A stretch of DNA of 64,000 nucleotides from Oceanicoccus sp. (GTDB taxonomy: Bacteria > Pseudomonadota > Gammaproteobacteria > Pseudomonadales > Dasaniaceae): positions 62,001 through 126,000 of the forward strand of contig NZ_JAQWFR010000023.1 in assembly GCF_029238675.1 (NCBI RefSeq), in the 5' to 3' direction. This document shows positions 1 through 8,373 of the stretch, one piece after another (the first letter of the stretch is position 1; every line of letters begins with the position of its first letter). Made by a program: the position numbers and the translations under genes. The notes under the pieces are model-generated. The model ran no database searches. It was not told the origin of the DNA and saw nothing but the letters and a program-made list of their open reading frames with translations.

Positions 1-1
1 T

Positions 2-922
2 CGCGAATCTCGCGAAGGCTGGCGTTTATCCTGCCAGGCTCCAGTTAAGCAGGATATGAAAATTGAAGTACCAGAAGAAGTGTTTGGTATTAAGCAGTGG
101 GAATGTACCGTTGAAAGTAATCCCAATGTTGCGACTTTTATTAAAGAGCTAACCCTGAAGTTACCCGAAGGTGAAAGTGTAGAATTTCGCGCGGGTGGTT
201 ATGTGCAGCTTGAAGCTCCGGCTCATCATGTTAAATATAGCGACTTTGATGTGGGTGAAGAGTACAAAGGTGATTGGGAACGTTTTGGTTTCTTTGATGT
301 TGAATCAAAAGTTGATGAGCCGATTATCCGTGCTTACTCAATGGCTAACTACCCGGAAGAGAAGGGTATTGTTAAGTTTAATATCCGTTGTGCAACGCCT
401 CCGCCAAATAACCTCAGTCTGCCAGCAGGTCAAATGTCATCCTGGGTATTTAGCCTGAAGCCAGGTGATAAGGTAACAGTATTCGGTCCGTTCGGTGAGT
501 TCTTTGCCAAAGAAAATGAAACAGAAATGGTATTTATTGGCGGTGGTGCAGGTATGGCACCTATGCGTTCACATATCTTCGACCAACTTAAGCGTATTGG
601 TACCCACCGTAAAGTTTCATTCTGGTATGGTGCGCGTTCATTGCGTGAAGTATTTTACGCTGATGAATTTGATGCCTTGGCCAAAGAGTTTCCAAATTTT
701 AACTGGCACCTGGCATTAAGTGATGCGCAGCCAGAAGATAACTGGACGGGCATGACAGGCTTTATTCACAATGTTGTACATGACAATTACCTGGGTGAAC
801 ATTCGGCGCCTGAAGATTGTGAGTTCTATATGTGTGGTCCACCAATGATGAATTCAGCGATTATCAATATGCTGCACAGCCTGGGTGTGGAAGATGAAAA
901 TATTATGTTGGATGAATTTTAA
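2..922 (+). CDS. nqrF: Na+-translocating NADH:quinone reductase subunit F, 5'-truncated by the window edge
   Basis: This is the NADH-oxidising subunit that passes electrons from NADH through FAD and a 2Fe-2S centre into the Na+-pumping NQR complex in the inner membrane. Only the last 306 residues lie in the window; the family is about 407 long. The reading frame is open from base 2, before the internal ATG at 56, and the LSCQ just upstream of that ATG looks like the last of the four 2Fe-2S cysteines. The FAD-binding RAYSMANY and the NADH-site [12 protein letters not shown] are present. The N-terminal membrane helix and the other cluster cysteines are outside the window. apbE and nqrM follow. 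Confidence 0.96.
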   Translation, partial: RESREGWRLSCQAPVKQDMKIEVPEEVFGIKQWECTVESNPNVATFIKELTLKLPEGESVEFRAGGYVQLEAPAHHVKYSDFDVGEEYKGDWERFGFFDVESKVDEPIIRAYSMANYPEEKGIVKFNIRCATPPPNNLSLPAGQMSSWVFSLKPGDKVTVFGPFGEFFAKENETEMVFIGGGAGMAPMRSHIFDQLKRIGTHRKVSFWYGARSLREVFYADEFDALAKEFPNFNWHLALSDAQPEDNWTGMTGFIHNVVHDNYLGEHSAPEDCEFYMCGPPMMNSAIINMLHSLGVEDENIMLDEF

Positions 923-948
923 GTACTATCTATGACTGCACTTAAATT

Positions 949-1986
949 ATGAATCTATTCATCCAATACCAAAGAGCAGCTTCGCTGCTCTTTTTGTTTG
1001 TGTTTATAGCGGGTTGCGGTGACTCTGGTAAAGAGCATTTTACCCTGGCCGGCTCAACCATGGGCACTACCTATCATATTACCGTGCTTGAAAGAGAAGG
1101 TATCAAAAGCAATCAACAGGAGTTACAGCAGGCGATTGATCAACAGTTATTGTTAATCAATCAGCAGATGTCGACCTATCAAGATGATTCAGAGCTGTCT
1201 AAATTTAACCGGGCTCTGGTCGGTGAATGGGTTAATGTCAGTGCTAATCTGTTTGATATTTTGGTGATGAGTATGGAGCTAAGCTGGCTGACTGGTGGTG
1301 CTTTTGATATTACCGTTGGGCCGCTGGTTAATCTATGGGGCTTTGGCCCTGACGGTTTGGATATGCCATCAACCGTACCGGATGCTGGCAACATTAAAGC
1401 GCTGTTAGAACAAAGTGGTTTCCAGGCGATTGAGTTGGCTTTGGACGATAATAGTATCCGCAAAACCAAGCCGGTTATTCTTGATCTCTCGGCTATTGCC
1501 AAAGGCTATGGTGTGGATAAAGTCGCTGAGCTATTACTTTATGCGGGTTATACTGATTTTATGGTAGAGATCGGTGGCGAGTTGAGGTTGGCGGGTAATA
1601 GTCCTCGCGGTACGCCCTGGCGTATAGCCATAGAGCAGCCTGATGCCAATGCCTTTGGCCAGTCGAATAAGGCCGTGCAGGTCAGTGGTGTTTCAATAGC
1701 AACATCCGGTGACTATCGCAATTACTTTGAGCAAGACGGCAAGCGTTATTCCCATACGATCGATCCAACCACGGGTTATCCTACTGATCATTCTCTGGCG
1801 TCTATCACGGTAATCGCGGATTCTTCCGCCTACGCAGATGGTTTGGCCACGGCCTTAAATGTACTGGGGCCTGAGAAGGCATTGCAACTGGCTGAGCAGC
1901 AGGGCTTGGCTATCTATATGCTGGTGAAAACCGAGCAGGGCTTTGCAGCCCAATATAGCGAAGCCTTTAAACCCTATCTGCAATAA
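949..1986 (+). CDS. apbE: FAD:protein FMN transferase, lipoprotein
   Basis: ApbE attaches FMN covalently to threonines of NqrB and NqrC, which fits its place directly after nqrF. The 345-residue protein has a lipoprotein signal ending IAGC with Cys23 as the lipidation site, so it should be a periplasmic membrane-anchored enzyme. Family motifs include GGELRLAG and HTIDPTTGYP near residue 275. The start is 26 bases after nqrF. Codons 8-15 are also a terminator-like hairpin (971-995). A start downstream of the hairpin would destroy the signal peptide, so the ATG at 949 is preferred. Confidence 0.95.
   Translation: MNLFIQYQRAASLLFLFVFIAGCGDSGKEHFTLAGSTMGTTYHITVLEREGIKSNQQELQQAIDQQLLLINQQMSTYQDDSELSKFNRALVGEWVNVSANLFDILVMSMELSWLTGGAFDITVGPLVNLWGFGPDGLDMPSTVPDAGNIKALLEQSGFQAIELALDDNSIRKTKPVILDLSAIAKGYGVDKVAELLLYAGYTDFMVEIGGELRLAGNSPRGTPWRIAIEQPDANAFGQSNKAVQVSGVSIATSGDYRNYFEQDGKRYSHTIDPTTGYPTDHSLASITVIADSSAYADGLATALNVLGPEKALQLAEQQGLAIYMLVKTEQGFAAQYSEAFKPYLQ
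971..995 (+). terminator. Intrinsic terminator-like hairpin inside the apbE signal-peptide coding region
   Basis: AAAGAGCAGC at 971-980 is a perfect inverted match to GCTGCTCTTT at 984-993, with a 3-base loop, and a T-rich run follows (991-995, then 997-999). By sequence it is a textbook rho-independent terminator. It sits 49 bases after the nqrF stop codon, suggesting partial termination of the nqr transcript within apbE. Confidence 0.75.
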
Positions 1987-1990
1987 CTAT

Positions 1991-2026
1991 GAGCAGGGCT
2001 GGGAGCAGGGCTGGGAACAGGGTTGG
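1991..2026 (+). repeat. 12-bp tandem repeat, three copies
   Basis: GAGCAGGGCTGG occurs twice exactly (1991-2002, 2003-2014) and once with two changes (2015-2026), starting five bases after the apbE stop codon. Confidence 0.85.
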
Positions 2027-2098
2027 CCACAAGCACAGCTCTGGCGTAAAATGGCGGCATTAGTGATTACCCTAAGCATTTAATTAAGGTTTGTTGAT

Positions 2099-2335
2099 AT
2101 GGCTACAATACTTCTCGCATTTGGACTGATGTTAATCATCGTTACCATTATGGCGGTGGGCGTGATTCTGTCTAACAAGCCTATTAAGGGCTCCTGTGGC
2201 GGGCTTAGTGCCTTGGGTATGAAAGAGTCCTGTATGGTATGCGGCGGTGATGAGAAGCAGTGGCAAAAAGAAGTTGCTGTTATTGGCAAGGCTGAATTGG
2301 CCTACGATGCCATGTCAGAGCCCTCCAGGCAGTAG
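2099..2335 (+). CDS. nqrM: Na+-NQR maturation protein NqrM (DUF539)
   Basis: This small membrane protein is known to be needed for assembly of Na+-NQR, apparently for delivering iron to the NqrD/NqrE metal site. It has 78 residues: one N-terminal transmembrane segment (about residues 3-24), then a soluble tail with Cys33, Cys45 and Cys48, the family's cysteine set. Its position after nqrF-apbE is the usual one. It is the last gene of the operon; a REP-like palindrome lies six bases after the stop codon. Confidence 0.93.
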   Translation: MATILLAFGLMLIIVTIMAVGVILSNKPIKGSCGGLSALGMKESCMVCGGDEKQWQKEVAVIGKAELAYDAMSEPSRQ

Positions 2336-2340
2336 GCACC

Positions 2341-2366
2341 GTCATTCCCGCGAAGGCGGGAATGAC
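2341..2366. repeat. REP-like palindrome, single copy
   Basis: A 26-bp near-perfect palindrome with core ATTCCCGCGAAGGCGGGAAT, in the 38-bp gap between the convergent nqrM and NfeD genes. There is no T-run, so it is not a classical terminator. Related copies lie at 3931-4044, 15910-16064, 22514-22539 and 44532-44559. Confidence 0.85.
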
Positions 2367-2373
2367 AGGGTAT

Positions 2374-2844
2374 CTAATTGGCAGGCAGGACAATCATTAC
2401 ATTGCCATCGACAGCAGTAATCAAACACCGCTCCCCCTCAGCAATATTATCCACTGAACACTCTGCATCCAGTCGGGCATTCCAATCAATCCCGGAATAA
2501 CGAATTGTGCCGCCATGGCGGGTAATCTCACTGGAGGAGGCGACATTCTGCCCAATCATATCGCTGCTGGTATCGGGGCCACCGCCATTGTTTTGCAGGT
2601 TCTTTAAGGGCTTCCAAAGTGTAATCGCGATAACAGCGGTTAAGACGCCCACCACTAAAATTTCACTTTCCCAGCCGGTAATCACTCCGGCGCTGACTAA
2701 AATACCAGTGATAAAAGTCGCAATAGCAAAAAACAGTAACGGGCCACCAAGCCCCATAATTGTCAGTTCGATAGCAAAGCTAATACCCGATAACAAAAAC
2801 AGCAGGCGGGCATGATCGTCTAAAAAGTATTGAACAATATCCAT
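2374..2844 (-). CDS. NfeD-family membrane protein
   Basis: This 156-residue protein has a short cytoplasmic start, about three or four hydrophobic segments between residues 12 and 80, and a C-terminal soluble beta-rich (OB-like) domain with the family pattern around GGTIRYSGIDWNARLD. NfeD proteins are partners of SPFH/stomatin-type membrane proteins, and this gene starts 10 bases after the SPFH gene stop, so the two should be co-transcribed. The short form seen here lacks the ClpP-like protease domain of long NfeD proteins. The exact cellular role is unknown. Confidence 0.88.
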   Translation of the reverse strand: MDIVQYFLDDHARLLFLLSGISFAIELTIMGLGGPLLFFAIATFITGILVSAGVITGWESEILVVGVLTAVIAITLWKPLKNLQNNGGGPDTSSDMIGQNVASSSEITRHGGTIRYSGIDWNARLDAECSVDNIAEGERCLITAVDGNVMIVLPAN

Positions 2845-2854
2845 TGGCTAACTC

Positions 2855-3832
2855 TTAAACTTGTGGATGATTAATAGCATTTGAAACGGCAATGGCTTGA
2901 GCCACTGTATTCGAAATATTATCGCCAGTCTTACCGTCAGAAAGCACCAGTGTACTTTGGTCTGCGATTGCTTTATGCGCGGCAATAGCATCTTGAGCAA
3001 TGCTTAAAACCACTGCCTTTTGACCTTCATTAGTAGCGGCCGCCTGGCCCACTTTTTCAAGAGCCTCTGCTTCCGCTATGGCAACTAGCCTGATAGCTTC
3101 TGCTTTACCCGTGGCTTCCAATACCTGGGCTTCTTTATCTGCTTCGGCGGCTAGTACTTGTTCCATCTTGGCCGCTTCTGCATCGAGAACGCGGGCTTGT
3201 TTTTGGCCTTCGGCTTCAGTAATGGCTGCAGTTTTTACACCTTCAGCAGTAAGAATTACAGAGCGCTTTTCACGCTCCGCAGTCATTTGTTTTTCCATAT
3301 CTTCGCGAATAGACTGCGGTGGAGAAATATCCTTAATCTCATAGCGAGTCACCATTACACCCCAGGGCTGGGTGGCTTCAGTCATAGCCGCAAGGATGGT
3401 GGCATTAATGGTATCCCGGCTTTGGAAGCACTCATCCAGTTCCATTGAGCCAATCGCATTACGCATAGTGGTCATGGCCAATTGCGTAACAGCCATTTTA
3501 TAGTCAGTAACATTGTTGGTGGCCGCACCGGCATCGGTGACTTTCATAAATAGAATGCCATCGATATCCAGCGAGATATTGTCTTTGGTGATAGCGGATT
3601 GCGAAGCTATATCCAGCGATTGCTCTTTGAGGTTGCGGTCAGCGGCGACGCTTTGCACAAAGGGGATAATAAAGTTAAGGCCGGCGCCTAAGGTTTTATC
3701 GTATTTACCGAGGGTATAGATAACATAGCCACGGTTTTGTGGGACAAAATAAATGCCTTTCTTTAAGGTAAAAAGCACTATAACAGTGACCCAAACCAGT
3801 GGGCTTGAAATTAAACTTGCAGCAAAATCCAT
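2855..3832 (-). CDS. SPFH/band 7 protein, QmcA/stomatin type
   Basis: The 325-residue protein has one N-terminal membrane segment (about residues 5-25), the band 7 domain beginning with VPQNRGYVIYTLGKYDKTL, and a long Ala/Glu/Lys-rich coiled coil (about residues 185-265). Members oligomerise into large membrane rings linked to microdomains and membrane-protein quality control. It is the promoter-proximal gene of a two-gene unit with NfeD. The specific substrate or role cannot be read from the sequence. Confidence 0.92.
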   Translation of the reverse strand: MDFAASLISSPLVWVTVIVLFTLKKGIYFVPQNRGYVIYTLGKYDKTLGAGLNFIIPFVQSVAADRNLKEQSLDIASQSAITKDNISLDIDGILFMKVTDAGAATNNVTDYKMAVTQLAMTTMRNAIGSMELDECFQSRDTINATILAAMTEATQPWGVMVTRYEIKDISPPQSIREDMEKQMTAEREKRSVILTAEGVKTAAITEAEGQKQARVLDAEAAKMEQVLAAEADKEAQVLEATGKAEAIRLVAIAEAEALEKVGQAAATNEGQKAVVLSIAQDAIAAHKAIADQSTLVLSDGKTGDNISNTVAQAIAVSNAINHPQV

Positions 3833-3930
3833 CGAGTTGTTCCTTTAGCAATTTAGTTTTTACGGATACTTATCGCGTTGGGACTAATGTAGGGTATCGG
3901 TAGGGCTGGAACAAGTGTTTTTTTGAATCG

Positions 3931-4044
3931 CCATTCCCGCAAAGTAACGTCATTCCCGCAAAGTAACGTCATTCCCGCGAAGGCGGGAACCCAGATCGTA
4001 TGCCTATACTGTTATTCCCGCCTTCGCGTATTGCTGTCTGGGAT
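3931..4044. repeat. Cluster of REP-like elements in paired inverted orientation
   Basis: Two half-units with a 19-bp period (CGTCATTCCCGCAAAGTAA, the first copy differing at its start) run into a full palindrome at 3968-3990, followed by the tail AACCCAG. About 20 bases later comes an inverted half-copy (4013-4028) and then CTGGG. This forward-tail-spacer-inverted-tail layout is that of a paired REP (BIME-like) element. It lies just beyond the 3' end of gspD. Confidence 0.8.
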
Positions 4045-4105
4045 AATCCTTCTTGTGTAATGCTGATGGCTTTTGTCGCTAGGGGCGCCAAGGTATTGGG
4101 TAGGG

Positions 4106-5986
4106 TTAGTTGTTGACGGGAGTGAAGGTATTAAAATCTTCCATCACCGCTGAGTCATCCGGGTCAACTTTCCATTCTTTACTTTTTACCTGCTCCTGCA
4201 AGCCTCGCATAAAGTTATAACGACGCTGGGTGATTTCGGTGATCTGCGCATCATCTTTTAAAATGGTAGGGTGAATAAACACCATTAAGTTCTTTTTACT
4301 ATTGGTTTTACCCGTACTACTAAACAGCTTTCCAATCAGGGGCAGGTCGCCAAGAAAAGGGACTTTTTCCTGAATCTCTGATTCCTCTTCACTAATTAAA
4401 CCGCCTAACACTAATATTTGGTCATCCTTAATTAGCGCCTTGGTTAAGATCTCGCGTTTATTGGTAATAATATCCGAGGCAACGTCAATGGACGGTGCAA
4501 TGTTTTCTGTTTTTTGTTGTATATCTAAAGTAATTGAATCCCCTTGGTTAATTCTTGGGGTAACGACTAAAGAAATACCAATATCCTGTCTTTCTATCGT
4601 GGTAAAGGGGTCGTTAGTAGAAGAAGCGGAGCTGGTCGATTGCCCGGTTTTAAACGGTACATTTTGCCCCACTAGTAATGAGGCTTCTTCATTATCGATA
4701 GCGACAATGGTTGGAGTAGATAGGATATTGGCATTTTGTGTGGCGTTTAAGGCTCGTATAGCAGCCTGTAAATCACCGTCATTAAAATACCCAAAGGTAA
4801 AACCCTGGCCCGGTGCAAAGGCCAGCGGGCTGTTATCGCCGCCGGGGTTTGCCAGCGGTAAATCCCCCAGGGTATTAACCGCCCCAATAAATTCCTGGTC
4901 CGGGTTGGTTATCCAGCTCACGCCTACATCATTGGCAATATCGCCACTGACCTCAACGATTAAAGCTTCCACCATGACTTGGGCACGGCGGATATCCAGC
5001 TTCTGGATAACATCCTTCATGGTATTTAGCATGGCCGGCGGAGCATTAATGATTAAAGCATTAGCGCTTTCGCTGCTATCAATACTGATGGTATTGCTTT
5101 CGTCTTTTTGCGTGGCCTGAATACTTAGTGCCAGGCTTTTCAGAATAGGTAATATCTCGTCGGCATCGACATAATGCAAATAAATAACCCGGGTATTGCC
5201 CTGACCATTTAGGGGGGTGTCCAGTTGTGCAATCAGTTGTTTAAACTGTTTGCGCCTGGTGGGGTCTCCCGCCATTAACATGCTGTTAGAACGTTCATCC
5301 ATAGAAATAGCAATCTCCATGGCGTCATTGCCCGTTATGGGTATCAGTGAGCTAAGGCTTTGTAAAACACTCTTGGCATCAGCATGTTTCAGGGTGATCA
5401 GCTCAATGGTGTTGTCAGAAGATTTATCCAGCTGCTTAATAATACGCTTGGCCGATTCAATGCTGGTGGCGTTATCGGCGATGACCAGGGAATTGGTTGC
5501 CGGGTAGGGTGTTATAACCGCCTCGGCGCTTAGTAATGGGCGCAAAACCCCAGCCATCTTCTGGGCAGATACATTGTCAATATTGATCAGGCTTACCACC
5601 ATATCGGCATTCGCGCTGCTACCTGCGGCGGGTAAGCCGCTTTTGGTGGCCAATGCCTTGGGTACAATTTTTAAGGCTTCCGGGGTTTCAATAACGGCAT
5701 AGCCTTGTACCTGAAGCACGGATAAAAATACCTGGTAGGCTTCGTCGGTAGTTAGCGGTTGGGGAGATAAGACGGTGACATTGCCCTGAACTGCGCGGTG
5801 TACAACAATATTTTTGCCGGTGTTATCTGCCACCCATTGAATCAGGGCGCGAATATCTGCATCGCGCATATTCATAGTGACTTTTTCAGCGGCATATAGC
5901 GGTGCCTGGAGCAAGCAGCCCAGCATAACTAGCACAGTGATAACTTGCCTTAAAAGGGACTTTATTGTTATTGCCTGTACACTCAT
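4106..5986 (-). CDS. gspD: Type II secretion system secretin GspD (copy 1)
   Basis: This is the outer-membrane channel of the type II secretion system. The 626 residues hold a signal peptide (about 1-32, ending LYAA), the N0 domain starting KVTMNMRDADIRALIQW, the N1-N3 ring domains (about 130-370) and the secretin core with VPFKTGQ and VPFLGDLPLIGKLF. gspC lies immediately upstream (33-bp gap) on the same strand, the normal C-D pairing. A paralogous secretin gene is at 16081-17976. The C-terminal tail ends in NN, with no obvious pilotin-binding region recognised. Confidence 0.96.
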   Translation of the reverse strand: MSVQAITIKSLLRQVITVLVMLGCLLQAPLYAAEKVTMNMRDADIRALIQWVADNTGKNIVVHRAVQGNVTVLSPQPLTTDEAYQVFLSVLQVQGYAVIETPEALKIVPKALATKSGLPAAGSSANADMVVSLINIDNVSAQKMAGVLRPLLSAEAVITPYPATNSLVIADNATSIESAKRIIKQLDKSSDNTIELITLKHADAKSVLQSLSSLIPITGNDAMEIAISMDERSNSMLMAGDPTRRKQFKQLIAQLDTPLNGQGNTRVIYLHYVDADEILPILKSLALSIQATQKDESNTISIDSSESANALIINAPPAMLNTMKDVIQKLDIRRAQVMVEALIVEVSGDIANDVGVSWITNPDQEFIGAVNTLGDLPLANPGGDNSPLAFAPGQGFTFGYFNDGDLQAAIRALNATQNANILSTPTIVAIDNEEASLLVGQNVPFKTGQSTSSASSTNDPFTTIERQDIGISLVVTPRINQGDSITLDIQQKTENIAPSIDVASDIITNKREILTKALIKDDQILVLGGLISEEESEIQEKVPFLGDLPLIGKLFSSTGKTNSKKNLMVFIHPTILKDDAQITEITQRRYNFMRGLQEQVKSKEWKVDPDDSAVMEDFNTFTPVNN

Positions 5987-6005
5987 CAGCGTTGTTATCC
6001 TTTGG

Positions 6006-6033
6006 CTATTGTTGCTGGTCTATTGTTGCTGGC
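6006..6033. repeat. 14-bp tandem duplication at the gspC stop codon
   Basis: CTATTGTTGCTGG occurs at 6006-6018 and 6020-6032, a 14-bp period. The unit includes the complement of the TAG stop, so the gspC stop codon and its last Gln codons are duplicated just after the gene. Confidence 0.85.
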
Positions 6034-6736
6034 CGGCTTTGGAGCGGTTGCGTAATTCCTGCAAGCGTTTGCGAATAAGTTCCTGTCTTTGTGCGGGTGT
6101 CATAGCCGAGCTTTTTAATTGTTGGCTGGTGGCTTGAATCTCTTCTGCGCTCATCGTGTCTTGCACCAGTTGTTTGATATCGTCCGGAACAGCGTCAGCA
6201 GAGAAATTATTGTCGCTGGATGTTGTTGCTGTGCTGCTGTCAGGTTGCGGGAAATACAAAGTTTCCAGCTGGCCATTTCGGGATAAAACAACACGATCAC
6301 CCAATACCTGCTGCAAGCTGGCCTGGCCGTAAATCCTGCTGCCTGTTTTATAAGACCGAGTCTGGCCATCCGGTCCCTCAATAATGGCGCTGGCTTGCTG
6401 TGGGTTGGATGAGGTAAAGGCACCACGCAGTATCAGTTGCATGCGGGTAACGGGGATATTGGCCTGGTTAATAAACTGGCCACCTTCCAATCGACCAAAT
6501 AAATAGCTATTGGTAATACTGCTGGCCTGATAATTGGATTGTTGGTTGGATGCCGTTGGTTTTGCGGTCGAGCTGATGGCGGGTTGGTAGTTCAGTGTCG
6601 CCAGCAGGCCGTTGCTCTCCACGGCCAAAACCAGCAATAGCGTGCCTGCAATCAACAGCGCGGCATAGCGATTTACCGACGAAGCACTGAGGTCTTCGAG
6701 CTGTTGGCGAACTTTGTCGTAAAATGGGTTTGGCAC
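6020..6736 (-). CDS. gspC: Type II secretion system inner-membrane protein GspC
   Basis: GspC links the inner-membrane platform to the secretin. The 238-residue protein has a short cytoplasmic N-terminus, one transmembrane helix (about residues 22-42), and the periplasmic homology region with the conserved LRGAFTSSNPQQASAII. It ends in a Gln-rich tail (about residues 190-238) rather than a clear PDZ domain. gspD follows after 33 bases. It is divergent from gspE across a 137-bp gap, which should hold the promoters for both arms of the cluster. Confidence 0.92.
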   Translation of the reverse strand: MPNPFYDKVRQQLEDLSASSVNRYAALLIAGTLLLVLAVESNGLLATLNYQPAISSTAKPTASNQQSNYQASSITNSYLFGRLEGGQFINQANIPVTRMQLILRGAFTSSNPQQASAIIEGPDGQTRSYKTGSRIYGQASLQQVLGDRVVLSRNGQLETLYFPQPDSSTATTSSDNNFSADAVPDDIKQLVQDTMSAEEIQATSQQLKSSAMTPAQRQELIRKRLQELRNRSKAGQQQ

Positions 6737-6873
6737 GGTATTTGGCGATTCCGGTTAAGAATGTGAAGCTGGTTAAATTATAGCGCAGGAACAAGAACTT
6801 AGGCGTCAAACTTAGTGGAATTTAGCTGGATATCTATTATTCTTGGTAAGTATTGCTTTGAAATGAGAACTCT

Positions 6874-8367
6874 ATGGAAATCCCCGCCGCTAAGCTGCGC
6901 AATTTGCCCTTTGGTTTTGCCAAGCGCCATGGCGTGTTTTTGCAGATTCAGGATGACCAATCCAGCCCAATACTTTGCCACCAGAACAATATCAGCCCGA
7001 CTTTATACGCAGAGGTTCGCCGCTTTCTGCAGTCTGGCTTTGCTTGCCAGCAGATTGAAACTGATACCTTTGACCAACTGTTAGCCGCAGCCTATGAACG
7101 AGATTCCTCAGAGGCCATGCAAATGGTCGAAAACCTGGGTGAAGAGATGGATTTGGCCAGCCTGGCCAATGCCGTGCAAGAAACAGAAGATTTGATGGAG
7201 CAGGAGGGGGATGCGCCAATTATTCGCCTGATCAATGCGGTTTTGTCAGAGGCGGTAAAAGAGGGTGCTTCAGATATTCATATTGAAACCTTTGAAAAGC
7301 GCTTATTAATACGTTTCCGGGTAGATGGCGTGTTACGTGAAGTAGTAGAGCCCCGCAGAGAATTGGCACCACTGTTGATTTCCCGTATCAAAGTAATGGC
7401 CAAGCTGGATATTGCTGAAAAGCGCGTACCGCAGGATGGCCGTATCTCCCTGAAAATTGCCGGCCGTGAAATTGATGTGCGTGTGTCAACCATGCCCTCT
7501 AATACCGCTGAGCGCGTTGTACTTCGTCTGTTAGAGAAACAGGCAGGACGTTTAAGTTTAAATTCGCTGGGTATGCCGCGCTTGCGAGACCAGCAATTTA
7601 ATGACTTATTAAATCGCCCTCATGGCATTATTCTAGTCACTGGCCCAACCGGTTCCGGTAAAACCACCACCCTCTATGCTGGCTTGTCAGAAATTAATCA
7701 TAGCTCCCGCAATATTTTAACCGTTGAAGACCCCATCGAATATAACCTCGAAGGCGTGGGTCAAACCCAGGTTAACCCAAAAGCGGATATGACCTTTGCC
7801 CGTGGCCTGCGTGCCATGTTACGTCAGGACCCCGACGTAGTGATGGTCGGGGAGATTCGCGATTCGGAAACCGCAGAAATTGCCGTGCAAGCGAGTTTGA
7901 CAGGGCATCTGGTGCTATCCACCTTGCACACCAATACCGCGGTGGGAGCCATTACCCGACTGCGCGATATGGGTGTAGAACCTTTTCTGCTTGCCACTAG
8001 CTTGATTGGCGTTATGGCCCAGCGTTTAGTGCGAGTGCTTTGTGAAGACTGCAAAGAAGAACATTTCCCAACCATGTTGGACCGAGAGTTTCTGGGGGAT
8101 CTACTAGAGCCAGAAAGCAAAATTTATACGTCGGTAGGTTGTGAAAGCTGCAATTACCAAGGTTATAAAGGCAGAACGGGTATTTATGAATTATTAATTG
8201 TGGATGAGCAAATCCGTCAGTTAATTCATAACGAAGAAGCTGAGGAAGATGTGGTTAAGGCTATGCGGATTAAAAGTATGCAAAGTATTCGAGCCGATGG
8301 CCGAGCCAGGGTTCTTGAGGGTGTGACTACCGTTGAAGAAGTATTGCGCGTCACCCTGGAGGATTAA
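6874..8367 (+). CDS. gspE: Type II secretion system ATPase GspE
   Basis: GspE is the cytoplasmic hexameric ATPase that powers pseudopilus assembly. The 497-residue protein has an N1E domain, a Walker A box GPTGSGKTT starting at Gly257, the Asp box and Walker B (MVGEIRDSETAEIA), a His box (TGHLVLSTLHTN) and a zinc-binding four-cysteine motif CEDC...CESC. The length is normal. It is the first gene of the plus-strand arm; gspF starts six bases after its stop. Confidence 0.97.
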   Translation: MEIPAAKLRNLPFGFAKRHGVFLQIQDDQSSPILCHQNNISPTLYAEVRRFLQSGFACQQIETDTFDQLLAAAYERDSSEAMQMVENLGEEMDLASLANAVQETEDLMEQEGDAPIIRLINAVLSEAVKEGASDIHIETFEKRLLIRFRVDGVLREVVEPRRELAPLLISRIKVMAKLDIAEKRVPQDGRISLKIAGREIDVRVSTMPSNTAERVVLRLLEKQAGRLSLNSLGMPRLRDQQFNDLLNRPHGIILVTGPTGSGKTTTLYAGLSEINHSSRNILTVEDPIEYNLEGVGQTQVNPKADMTFARGLRAMLRQDPDVVMVGEIRDSETAEIAVQASLTGHLVLSTLHTNTAVGAITRLRDMGVEPFLLATSLIGVMAQRLVRVLCEDCKEEHFPTMLDREFLGDLLEPESKIYTSVGCESCNYQGYKGRTGIYELLIVDEQIRQLIHNEEAEEDVVKAMRIKSMQSIRADGRARVLEGVTTVEEVLRVTLED

Positions 8368-8373
8368 AGGGTT

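Noticed and set aside
4440-5120. 226-codon ORF opposite gspD
   Set aside because: It is antisense to the conserved secretin core and shows only the mirrored composition of that gene.
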